The position numbers and the translations under genes were made by a program. From Oscillospiraceae bacterium (GTDB taxonomy: Bacteria; Bacillota; Clostridia; Oscillospirales; Oscillospiraceae): a stretch of DNA of 23,264 nucleotides. Where the stretch lies: contig JAAZCZ010000095.1 in NCBI GenBank assembly GCA_012513005.1, positions 1-23,264 on the forward strand, given 5' to 3'. This document shows positions 1 through 6,415 of this stretch, in pieces. The notes under the pieces are model-generated. The model was not told where the DNA came from. It made no database searches and worked only from the letters and a program-made list of their open reading frames with translations. The first letter of the stretch is position 1, and each line of letters opens with the position of its first letter.

Positions 1-1977
1 CAGAGACTCACAGTGAATGTGGCAAAGGTTAAGCAGGAAATAAATGACATACTTGTGTTGCTAAAATTCACATATGATCCTGCAACTGACACATGGATAC
101 CGCCGAAAAAAATCAAACTTAGTAAGGAAGAAGAGAGGCAGCTCCTCGCACTTTTAGCGGCTCTTGCAAACGACAGCGCAAAGGTCTTAGAGGACATAGC
201 AGGAATAGTATCCGATTTAAACACTATACTAAAAGTCACAGGACCCTTTGTGAGTGAGGCGGCGCAGGCTGCAAACGAGCATCTTGCAATAGCCCTCCAG
301 CACTTCCAAGACGCTTCAAACAGCATGACCAAGGCTACATCCGCAATGAAGGCTATATTCCAGCACCTAAACGGTCTGCCGGATGTTAAATTTCCGACTT
401 TAGGCTCGGAGTACAGCCAGCGCATGGACAGCCTGCTTAAAAACCTGCGCGGGGCATCAAATTCGCTCGGCGGTTTCGGCGAGGACATAGACAGGTCGAG
501 CAAGCAGCTCATAGCTGAGCTTAGGGCGGTTAATGATCAGCTTAATTTGGTCCTGCTCATGTTTGTAGATGCCATGAACAATATAATGAATAAATCTCTT
601 GCCAGCAGATGCACGGATGTGCCCGAGGAGGACATAAACTCAACAGAGGGCAAGGTGAGGTCCTGCTCAAACACCGGAGCCGTGCAGGGCGAAACCAATG
701 TTGGCGGCATAACAGGCTCAATGGACCTTGAAAACAAGGTAGAGCCCACAAATGCACTCACAGGCATGGCAATGGGAGCTTTAGCACCGCACTATTTCAC
801 CAAGTGCTACATGCGTGACTGCGAGAGCACGGGAGTAATAACAGCCAAAAAAGACCATGTCGGCGCACTTGTCGGCATGCAGAGCATAGGCTCTGTGGCA
901 GATTCCCGCGGCTTTGGAGCTGTCAGCAGTGAAGGCGGAAACTATGTAGGCGGAGTTGCGGGCAGGTCAATGTCAATTATTGCCGATTCTTGGGCAATGT
1001 GCTCACTCTCCGGCGGCAGCAGAATAGGCGGAATTGCAGGCTACGGCACAAATGTTGCAAACTCGCACAGCTTAATAAATGTAGACTCGGGAAAAGAGTA
1101 TATAGGCGCCATAGTGGGCGAAAAGAACGAGGACAAGGGCGAGGTTGCGGGCAACACCTTTGTGAGCAAGACCTTAGGCGGAATAGACGGCATCAGCTTT
1201 GCGGGCAAGGCAGAGCCCATACCCTATGAGCAGCTGCGCAAAATCGAGAACATTCCCTCTGAGTTTTCAAACCTCAAGCTCACATTTATGGCAGACGGAC
1301 AAAAAGTCGCCACAATGCCCTTTGAGTACGGCGGCAGCATAGATAAAAACACTATGCCCGCGGTTCCCGAAAAGAAGGGCTACACCGGAGTTTGGCCCAC
1401 ATTCCCAACAGAGGATTTAAGATTCTCAAGAACAATTGTGGCAGAGTACATAGGGCTTAACACAACAATAGCATCAGGAGTACAAAGAGGCGGCACAGAC
1501 CTTCCGGCAGTTTTGGCAGAGGGCGACTTTAGACCCACAGCCAATATTGATGTAAAGCTTTTGGATATTAGGGCAGTGCAGGAAAAATTAGATCTCGAGG
1601 TTCCGGCGATAATCGGCATTACTCCGCTTGAAGCTATTGTCGTCAAGATAGACGGCGGAATAGAGGGCTCCGACGGGCGTAAGCTCCGGTATCTGCCTCC
1701 CGAATTTAAAAACCGCATGAATGAGCTGGTTTTATATAAGCGCACGGAGGACGGATGGAAGGAAGTTCCATATTCAAGCTCCGGCAAGTATTCGGTTGTG
1801 GATGTAACGGGCGATGAGCACATATTCATAGCTGCAGAGCGAACCCGCAAGGTAGACAGATACCTGTTTTTAGCAGGCGGCGCAGTCGGTGTTTTAGCGC
1901 TTGCCGGCATAACGATAGCCTTAATTAAAGGCAAAAAGAAAAAGAGAAAAGGCGGTCACCTAAAAAACAGCGACTAA
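1..1977 (+). CDS. Membrane-anchored surface protein with GLUG-like repeats, 5' partial
   Basis: The frame is open back to base 1. The first possible start (GTG at 13) has no ribosome binding site and no signal peptide follows it, so the gene almost certainly begins upstream. Counting from that GTG, residues 40-195 are helical and probably coiled-coil. Residues 229-369 carry five GLUG-like motifs (VGGITG, VGALVG, VGGVAG, IGGIAG, IGAIVG) of the kind found in clostridial surface proteins. Residues about 422-481 resemble an InlB B-repeat (LTF.ADGQ ... YGG ... PEKKGYTG.W ... AEY). A beta-rich stretch follows. A hydrophobic helix at 617-639 and a Lys-rich tail (KGKKKKRKGG) anchor the C-terminus in the membrane. 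No LPXTG motif is seen. The glycosyltransferase gene starts 20 bases later, so both are probably co-transcribed. The molecular function is unknown; adhesion or wall interaction is an inference. Confidence 0.8.
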   Translation, partial: QRLTVNVAKVKQEINDILVLLKFTYDPATDTWIPPKKIKLSKEEERQLLALLAALANDSAKVLEDIAGIVSDLNTILKVTGPFVSEAAQAANEHLAIALQHFQDASNSMTKATSAMKAIFQHLNGLPDVKFPTLGSEYSQRMDSLLKNLRGASNSLGGFGEDIDRSSKQLIAELRAVNDQLNLVLLMFVDAMNNIMNKSLASRCTDVPEEDINSTEGKVRSCSNTGAVQGETNVGGITGSMDLENKVEPTNALTGMAMGALAPHYFTKCYMRDCESTGVITAKKDHVGALVGMQSIGSVADSRGFGAVSSEGGNYVGGVAGRSMSIIADSWAMCSLSGGSRIGGIAGYGTNVANSHSLINVDSGKEYIGAIVGEKNEDKGEVAGNTFVSKTLGGIDGISFAGKAEPIPYEQLRKIENIPSEFSNLKLTFMADGQKVATMPFEYGGSIDKNTMPAVPEKKGYTGVWPTFPTEDLRFSRTIVAEYIGLNTTIASGVQRGGTDLPAVLAEGDFRPTANIDVKLLDIRAVQEKLDLEVPAIIGITPLEAIVVKIDGGIEGSDGRKLRYLPPEFKNRMNELVLYKRTEDGWKEVPYSSSGKYSVVDVTGDEHIFIAAERTRKVDRYLFLAGGAVGVLALAGITIALIKGKKKKRKGGHLKNSD

Positions 1978-1997
1978 GATAATAAAAGGGGAATACT

Positions 1998-2978
1998 GTG
2001 GACAAAAAGACACCCACCCTATACATAGTGATACCCTGCTACAACGAGCAGGAGGTGCTGCCGATAACAGCACCTATGTTCAAGGAAAAAATAATTAGCC
2101 TTCGGGAAAAGGGAGAAATAAGCTCCCGGAGCCGAGTTATGTTTGTAGACGACGGCAGCCGAGATAAGACTTGGGAGATTATATCCGAATTTGCAAAGAC
2201 TGAACCTCAAGTCTTTTGCGGCATAAGACAGAGCCGCAACAGGGGGCATCAGAATGCAGTTTTGGCAGGGCTTTTTGAGGCAATGCCACTCTGCGACATA
2301 ACGATTTCAATAGACTGCGACGGGCAGGATGATATAAACGCCATTGACGAGATGGTGAGCAAATACAAAGACGGCTGCGAAATAGTCTACGGAGTCAGAT
2401 CCGAGCGCAAGACAGACAGCGTTTTCAAAAGGTCAACGGCGCAGGCGTTTTATAAGCTCATGAATGCCATGGGAGCCGAGGTTATTTATAACCACGCAGA
2501 TTACAGGCTAATTAGCTCAATGGCACTAAAGGAGCTCTTTGAATTTAATGAGGTAAACCTGTTTTTGCGCGGGATGGTGCCGCTTGTAGGCTTTAAGAGC
2601 GACAAGGTCTACTACGCAAGGGCAAAGCGCCTTGCCGGCGAGAGCCACTATCCGTTTAAGAAAATGCTGGCTCTGGCAATAAACGGAATTACGAGCCTAT
2701 CTGTTAAGCCGCTCAGACTAATCACTGTTTTCGGAATTATTGTTTCGCTGCTGAGCTTTTTGGGCGTGCTCTGGGTAATAACCACAAGGCTGCTCGGAAA
2801 CACGGTTGAGGGCTGGGCGAGCATGACCGCAATAATCTGCTTTGTGAGCGGAGTGCAGCTAATGTCGCTCGGTGTAATCGGTGAGTATGTCGGCAAGTGC
2901 TATATGGAGAGCAAACGCAGACCGAGGTTTATTATAAGCGAGCGAACAAACAAAGCTAGAGAAAACGAAGATAATTAA
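1998..2978 (+). CDS. GT2-family membrane glycosyltransferase (GtrB/DPM1-like)
   Basis: A 326-residue protein with the family 2 glycosyltransferase fold: IVIPCYNE near residue 10, VDDGSRD at 50-56, and a DCDGQDD motif at 106-112 that would bind metal and nucleotide-sugar. Two C-terminal membrane helices (about 240-262 and 272-297) match the GtrB/YkoT group, which transfers a sugar from a nucleotide donor to undecaprenyl phosphate on the inner membrane face. The GTG start follows an AAAGGGG ribosome binding site at a suitable distance. The gene sits 20 bases after the surface-protein gene and is closed by a hairpin terminator. Its sugar and acceptor cannot be read from sequence. A role in decorating the upstream surface protein or a wall polymer is inference from context. 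Confidence 0.9.
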   Translation: MDKKTPTLYIVIPCYNEQEVLPITAPMFKEKIISLREKGEISSRSRVMFVDDGSRDKTWEIISEFAKTEPQVFCGIRQSRNRGHQNAVLAGLFEAMPLCDITISIDCDGQDDINAIDEMVSKYKDGCEIVYGVRSERKTDSVFKRSTAQAFYKLMNAMGAEVIYNHADYRLISSMALKELFEFNEVNLFLRGMVPLVGFKSDKVYYARAKRLAGESHYPFKKMLALAINGITSLSVKPLRLITVFGIIVSLLSFLGVLWVITTRLLGNTVEGWASMTAIICFVSGVQLMSLGVIGEYVGKCYMESKRRPRFIISERTNKARENEDN

Positions 2979-3013
2979 TAACGCAAAGATTGCAATGCGC
3001 ACCGTGCAAAAGT

Positions 3014-3053
3014 GCAGCGGCGGAAAAATGTTCCGCCGCTGCCGCTATTTTAT
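3014..3053 (+). terminator. Intrinsic terminator after the glycosyltransferase
   Basis: Perfect 12-bp stem (GCAGCGGCGGAA at 3014-3025 with TTCCGCCGCTGC at 3031-3042), 5-base loop, followed by a T-rich run (CTATTTTATTAGTATTTT). It ends the surface protein-glycosyltransferase unit. Confidence 0.8.
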
Positions 3054-3068
3054 TAGTATTTTCACACA

Positions 3069-3090
3069 GGCGACCACAGGTCGCCCCTAC
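3069..3090 (-). repeat. REP-like palindrome 1 (subtype I)
   Basis: GGCGACC/GGTCGCC 7-bp stem with a 3-base loop. On the minus strand it is preceded by GTAG (3087-3090) and one G, the layout expected of a RAYT-mobilised REP. Confidence 0.75.
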
Positions 3091-3177
3091 GTACCCCAAC
3101 GGGGATTTTTGCGTGTCTTACAGCCCATTCCCTATTTAGCAAGATGTACAAAGGCGAGCATTTCTAATTGTTTAATC

Positions 3178-3199
3178 GTAGCGGCGACCTTTGGTCGCC
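3178..3199 (+). repeat. REP-like palindrome 2 (subtype I)
   Basis: GTAG (3178-3181), one C, then GGCGACC-TTT-GGTCGCC. Opposite in orientation to palindrome 1, with the GTAG ends facing. Confidence 0.75.
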
Positions 3200-3256
3200 T
3201 TCGTTATGCCTTGTTAATGCTGATATAAAATAGTGAGCAAATCTTACGGTTTAATC

Positions 3257-3279
3257 GTAGGGGCGATTTGCAATCGCCC
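3257..3279 (+). repeat. REP-like palindrome 3 (subtype II)
   Basis: GTAG followed directly by GGGCGATT-TGC-AATCGCCC, an 8-bp perfect stem. It differs from the element at 14717 by paired changes (TT/AA versus AC/GT), which keep the stem intact. Confidence 0.75.
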
Positions 3280-3323
3280 GTCGTGCCCCGTCTATTTTCA
3301 GCGGTTTTCCTGCGTTTTTCCAA

Positions 3324-3380
3324 AGGCTCCCTCAGACGAGGGGGCTGTCATCGCAAGATGACTGGGGGAGTGAAAAACCT
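3324..3380 (+). repeat. Double-hairpin dispersed element, copy 1
   Basis: Two consecutive hairpins: CCCTC-AGAC-GAGGG (3329-3342), then GTCATC-GCAA-GATGAC (3347-3362), whose GCAA is a GNRA-type loop. The element is bounded by an outer GGCTCCC and a closing GGGGGAG, followed by TGAAAAACC. A related element lies at 23103-23160, and the closing sequence recurs on the minus strand at the window end. From memory, elements of this layout are dispersed in many gut clostridia; no named family is claimed. Confidence 0.65.
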
Positions 3381-3412
3381 TGCATTGCTGCAGTTTACGG
3401 TGTTTGAATGCA

Positions 3413-3434
3413 GGCGACCAAAGGTCGCCCCTAC
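3413..3434 (-). repeat. REP-like palindrome 4 (subtype I)
   Basis: GGCGACC-AAA-GGTCGCC, with GTAG on the minus strand at 3431-3434. Counterpart of palindrome 1 in repeat copy B. Confidence 0.75.
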
Positions 3435-3520
3435 GTACCCCAACGGAGATTTTGCGTGTCTTACAGCCCATTCCCTGTTTAGCACGATGTAAAACGGTGA
3501 GCATTTCTAATTGTTTAATC

Positions 3521-3542
3521 GTAGCGGCGACCTTCGGTCGCC
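3521..3542 (+). repeat. REP-like palindrome 5 (subtype I)
   Basis: GTAG, one C, GGCGACC-TTC-GGTCGCC. Counterpart of palindrome 2 in repeat copy B. Confidence 0.75.
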
Positions 3543-3575
3543 TTCGTTACCTCGTCCAAATCTTGCGGTTTAATC

Positions 3576-3600
3576 GTAGGGGCTGCCTGCTACTTTCCCG
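3576..3600 (+). repeat. Degenerate REP-like remnant
   Basis: The shared leader GGTTTAATCGTAGGGGC is present, but the following bases (CTGCCTGCTAC) no longer form the palindrome. It sits where palindrome 3 lies relative to copy A, so it is probably a decayed equivalent. Confidence 0.45.
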
Positions 3601-3651
3601 GAGCAGGAGCCTATGCCCATGCTTCTTATACTGTGCCGGCTTTCTGTGTTA

Positions 3652-3680
3652 TTGCAAAAACATGCAAAAAAGGGTATAAT
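3652..3680 (+). promoter_or_regulatory. Sigma-A type promoter of the csaB operon
   Basis: TTGCAA (3652-3657), 17-base spacer, TATAAT (3675-3680). It lies just after the repeat island and about 60 bases before csaB. It is the only strong promoter seen for the csaB-to-lspA cluster. Confidence 0.75.
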
Positions 3681-3690
3681 ACGAGGTCAG

Positions 3691-3716
3691 ATAATCTGAG
3701 AAAACACTTAGATTAT
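3691..3716 (+). promoter_or_regulatory. Leader hairpin or operator before csaB
   Basis: ATAATCTGAG (3691-3700) pairs with CTTAGATTAT (3707-3716) through ten bp including one G-U, loop AAAACA. It falls at the start of the predicted transcript. No U-tract follows, so it is not a terminator. It could be a repressor site or a 5' stabilising hairpin; no known regulator motif was recognised. Confidence 0.4.
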
Positions 3717-3742
3717 TAACGGATATTAAGGAGCAGACTGCT

Positions 3743-4855
3743 TTGAACTTTAAGCTAAGCCGTGATAAAGCTAAAAACAGACTTCTCATATGCGGAGCCT
3801 ACGGCGAGGGAAACTTAGGTGACGAGGCAATATTAGACTGCCTTTTAGATGAAATCTATCAAAAAACGCAAATACCTGTTACCGTTTTGACCCGAGAGCC
3901 TAAAAAGCTTGCAAAAAGGCTTTGCAGATATGCAGGCAGAGATTTTAGGGCTGTGCACAGCTTAGACCCTCTGGGCATTATAAAAGAGTTATCACAAAGC
4001 CGCGCTCTGATATTGGGCGGCGGGAGCCTGCTTCAGGATGTGAGCAGCAAAAGAAGCTTAGCTTACTATATTTTAGTGCTGAAATCTGCAAAATCAGCAG
4101 GGCTTTCTTGCCTGCTCTACGCCGCCGGAATCGGGCCGCTTTCAGATGAAAAAACAGAAAAAAGAGCAATGAAAGCAGTATATGAAACTGCAGTCTTTGC
4201 AGCGGCAAGAGATAAAACTTCATACGAAAAGCTAAAAAAATCAGGCATGAATCCTGATAGCTTAGTATTGATGACAGACCCTGCAATAGCAGTAGAAGCT
4301 AATATTAATTACAAAAACAACATAGATTCTCCCTATGCCGTAATAGCTTTAAGAAAGCTAAAGGGCAGGGCAAAATTTGCAGATGAAATAGCCTTATTTA
4401 CAGACTTTTTGGCAGAGGAATATAATCTTATACCCGTTTTTGCAGCCTTAGGGCCCGGGGATGAAAAAGCCGCCGCCGAGATTATAAAAAAGCTTAAAAC
4501 AAAAAGCGGCAGGATAATATCATGCGCAGATGCAATTAAAACAGCAGCCTTAATAAAAAACTCGGAAATTTGCATTTCAATGCGCCTGCACGGGCTTGTT
4601 TTGGCAGCCTCGGCCCTTGCACCCGCCGTTGGCATTGCATACGACCCCAAGGTTTCAGCATTCTGCGAGGATATGGGCTATCCCTATATTAATACGGAAG
4701 AAATAACAGCAGCAGCGCTTATTTTAGCTGCCCGGAACGAAATTGAATTTGGCAGCAGAGAAAAAAGGGAAAACAAACTAAATGAACTAAGACTAATTAA
4801 TAAAACTGCAACGGCAGAGATGTTTTTAAAACTGGAAAGGATATACAGCACATGA
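3743..4855 (+). CDS. csaB: Polysaccharide pyruvyl transferase CsaB
   Basis: A 370-residue protein of the CsaB/WcaK pyruvyl transferase family, which adds ketal pyruvate to secondary cell-wall polysaccharide, the ligand for SLH-domain proteins. Visible motifs are GNLGDEAIL at 23-31, GGGSLLQD at 92-99, SMRLHGLVLAA at 279-289 and AYDPKV at 299-304, in the usual order and at normal length. The start is TTG, supported by TAAGGAG ten bases upstream. It is first in the operon, behind a clear promoter, and its stop overlaps the next start by four bases (ATGA). Family membership is confident. The use of pyruvylated polymer for SLH anchoring here is inferred, since no SLH protein is in view. Confidence 0.9.
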   Translation: MNFKLSRDKAKNRLLICGAYGEGNLGDEAILDCLLDEIYQKTQIPVTVLTREPKKLAKRLCRYAGRDFRAVHSLDPLGIIKELSQSRALILGGGSLLQDVSSKRSLAYYILVLKSAKSAGLSCLLYAAGIGPLSDEKTEKRAMKAVYETAVFAAARDKTSYEKLKKSGMNPDSLVLMTDPAIAVEANINYKNNIDSPYAVIALRKLKGRAKFADEIALFTDFLAEEYNLIPVFAALGPGDEKAAAEIIKKLKTKSGRIISCADAIKTAALIKNSEICISMRLHGLVLAASALAPAVGIAYDPKVSAFCEDMGYPYINTEEITAAALILAARNEIEFGSREKRENKLNELRLINKTATAEMFLKLERIYST

Positions 4856-5433
4856 TAAACGCAGTTGTACTTGTCTCGGATGACGGAAATGCACTGCAAC
4901 CCATTTTAGACAGCGTGTTTTTCAAGGAGATATTAAACTTCAAATTAGCGGCGGTTGTGTCGTCAAGCTCCGAGGCATATGCCTTGGAAAGAGCGAGCGC
5001 AGCCGGGATTCCGACATTTATTGTCGACAGAGAGCTGTTCCCGAATAATGCATCTTTTTCACTTGCACTGCTAAACAAGCTAAATGACTTAGATGCTGAC
5101 CTTGTTGTTTTGGCGGGATTTTTACCGGAGCTTTCGCAGAGCATAGCGGGGGCATACAGCGGCAAGATTATAGGCACTAAGGCAGCCTTGTATCCTGCCT
5201 TTGCGGATGCAGACGATGAAACTGCCGTTAGCAACGCACTTAGCTTAGGGCTAAAATACACAGGCGCCACAGCATATTTAGCTAATGACTTTGGCGGTGT
5301 CGGCAAAATATACGGGCAAAAACCGGTAGAAATAGAAAAAGATGAAACAAATGAGACACTGTCTCGAAAGCTCATGGAGGTTTCCAGAGAGCTTGGGCTT
5401 GAAGCTATAAAGAGCTTCTGCCGCGGCAATTAG
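4852..5433 (+). CDS. PurN-like formyltransferase homologue lacking catalytic residues
   Basis: A 193-residue protein aligning along its length with glycinamide ribonucleotide formyltransferase (PurN): YALERASAAGIPTFIV, DLVVLAGFLPELS, LYPAF and YTGATAYL all have PurN counterparts. The catalytic positions are changed. PurN has N-x-H in ILNIHPSLLPAF; here the stretch is IIGTKAALYPAF, so Asn becomes Gly108 and His becomes Lys110. The catalytic Asp of VDTGP is replaced by Gly149. The phosphate-binding loop SGNGSN reads SDDGNA. The frame is intact and translationally coupled to csaB by a four-base overlap, so it is not an obvious pseudogene. Canonical GAR formylation is unlikely. A binding or regulatory role, or a different chemistry, is possible but unknown. 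Confidence 0.8.
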   Translation: MINAVVLVSDDGNALQPILDSVFFKEILNFKLAAVVSSSSEAYALERASAAGIPTFIVDRELFPNNASFSLALLNKLNDLDADLVVLAGFLPELSQSIAGAYSGKIIGTKAALYPAFADADDETAVSNALSLGLKYTGATAYLANDFGGVGKIYGQKPVEIEKDETNETLSRKLMEVSRELGLEAIKSFCRGN

Positions 5434-5450
5434 CTATTATGAAAGAAGAC

Positions 5451-6398
5451 ATGGGCAAGGCTAAAATCGTTGTTATAACAGGTCCGACGGCAACAGGCAA
5501 GACGGCGCTCGGAATACTGCTGGCACAGAGACTAAACGGAGAAATCGTCTCTGCCGATTCCATGCAAATATACAGGCGCATGGATATAGGCACTGCAAAG
5601 CCGAGCTTAGATGAGCTTTCTGCTGCCTCTCATCATATGATAGATATAGCAGAGCCTTTTGAAAATCGCAGTGTTGCAGAATACACAGCAGAGGCTAATG
5701 CCTGCATCGCAGATATAATAAAAAGAGGAAAGCTGCCGATAATAGTCGGGGGCACGGGGCTTTATATAGACTCGATTTTATCAGGCAGAAGCTTCGCGCC
5801 CGCTGACACAGACGGGGAAGTTCGTCAGGAGCTAAACGAAAGATACGATGAAATCGGCGGCAAGGCTATGAGAATAGAGCTTTCGCAATTTGACCCAACA
5901 CGGGCAGAAAAGCTCAAAGATGCAGATAAAAAGCGGATAGTCAGAGCCTATGAGATTTTTCTCCTCTCCGGCATAACCGCAACTGAGCACGATGCTAAAA
6001 CTAAAGAGACAGCCCCGCCTTATGACGCTGCTGTTTTTTGGCTGGATTATAAATCCCGAGAGGATTTATACAGTCGCATCAATGAGCGTGTGGATGCTAT
6101 GGTGAAAAACGGGCTTATTGAGGAGGCAAAATCCCTCTTAGATTCAGGGCTCAGCCCCACTTCAACATCCTTGCAGGCTATTGGCTACAAGGAATTTTTG
6201 GGAGCCTTTTTGGGGGAGATTACGGCAGAAGCGGCGGCAGAGCAGGTTAAGCAAAAGAGCCGAAACTACGCTAAAAGGCAGATGACATGGCTGCGTGCCA
6301 AGCCGGATATTAAAAAAATAGTCTGGGATAAAGAGCCTGATTTAGAATACGGCATGTCTGAAGTGACGGCATATTTGAGCCAAAGGGGCTTTATCTGA
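5451..6398 (+). CDS. miaA: tRNA dimethylallyltransferase MiaA
   Basis: MiaA transfers the dimethylallyl group of DMAPP to N6 of A37 in tRNAs reading codons that start with U. Family motifs are all present: the P-loop GPTATGKT close to the N-terminus, ADSMQIYRRMDIGTAKPS with the conserved Asp, HHMIDI, GGTGLYID, KRIVRAYE, QAIGYKEF and the C-terminal RNYAKRQMTWLR. Length is about 315 residues, as expected. The ATG at 5451 is preferred because AAGAAG precedes it and it places the P-loop at residue 11. The in-frame ATG at 5439 has no ribosome binding site. It follows the PurN-like gene by 17 bases and precedes the HlyD-like gene by 17 bases, consistent with one operon. Confidence 0.95.
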   Translation: MGKAKIVVITGPTATGKTALGILLAQRLNGEIVSADSMQIYRRMDIGTAKPSLDELSAASHHMIDIAEPFENRSVAEYTAEANACIADIIKRGKLPIIVGGTGLYIDSILSGRSFAPADTDGEVRQELNERYDEIGGKAMRIELSQFDPTRAEKLKDADKKRIVRAYEIFLLSGITATEHDAKTKETAPPYDAAVFWLDYKSREDLYSRINERVDAMVKNGLIEEAKSLLDSGLSPTSTSLQAIGYKEFLGAFLGEITAEAAAEQVKQKSRNYAKRQMTWLRAKPDIKKIVWDKEPDLEYGMSEVTAYLSQRGFI

Positions 6399-6415
6399 CA
6401 GGGGGCAAATAGCTC

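Larger units (their letters stand above)
3067..3206 (+). repeat. Direct repeat copy A (inverted REP pair plus spacer)
   Basis: A 140-bp block containing REP-like hairpins on both strands (3069-3090 and 3178-3199) with GTAG ends facing each other. It matches 3411-3549 with about nine differences counted by eye. Similarity resumes further on (3239-3264 versus 3559-3583, sharing GGTTTAATCGTAGGGGC). No coding potential is recognised. It looks like a duplicated BIME/REPIN-type composite. Confidence 0.85.
3411..3549 (+). repeat. Direct repeat copy B (inverted REP pair plus spacer)
   Basis: Second copy of the block at 3067-3206, offset by about 344 bases, with the same internal order: minus-strand REP, spacer containing ACCCCAACGG and TTACAGCCCATTCCCT, then plus-strand REP. 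The near-identity implies recent duplication or insertion of the whole pair. Confidence 0.85.

Noticed and set aside
3067..3583. CRISPR array
   Set aside because: Repeats are palindromes in alternating orientation with a repeated spacer, not direct repeats with unique spacers, and no cas gene is present.
2995..3679. Short plus- and minus-strand open frames in the repeat island
   Set aside because: They are translations of REP blocks and the double-hairpin element, lack ribosome binding sites and recur only because the DNA is repeated.
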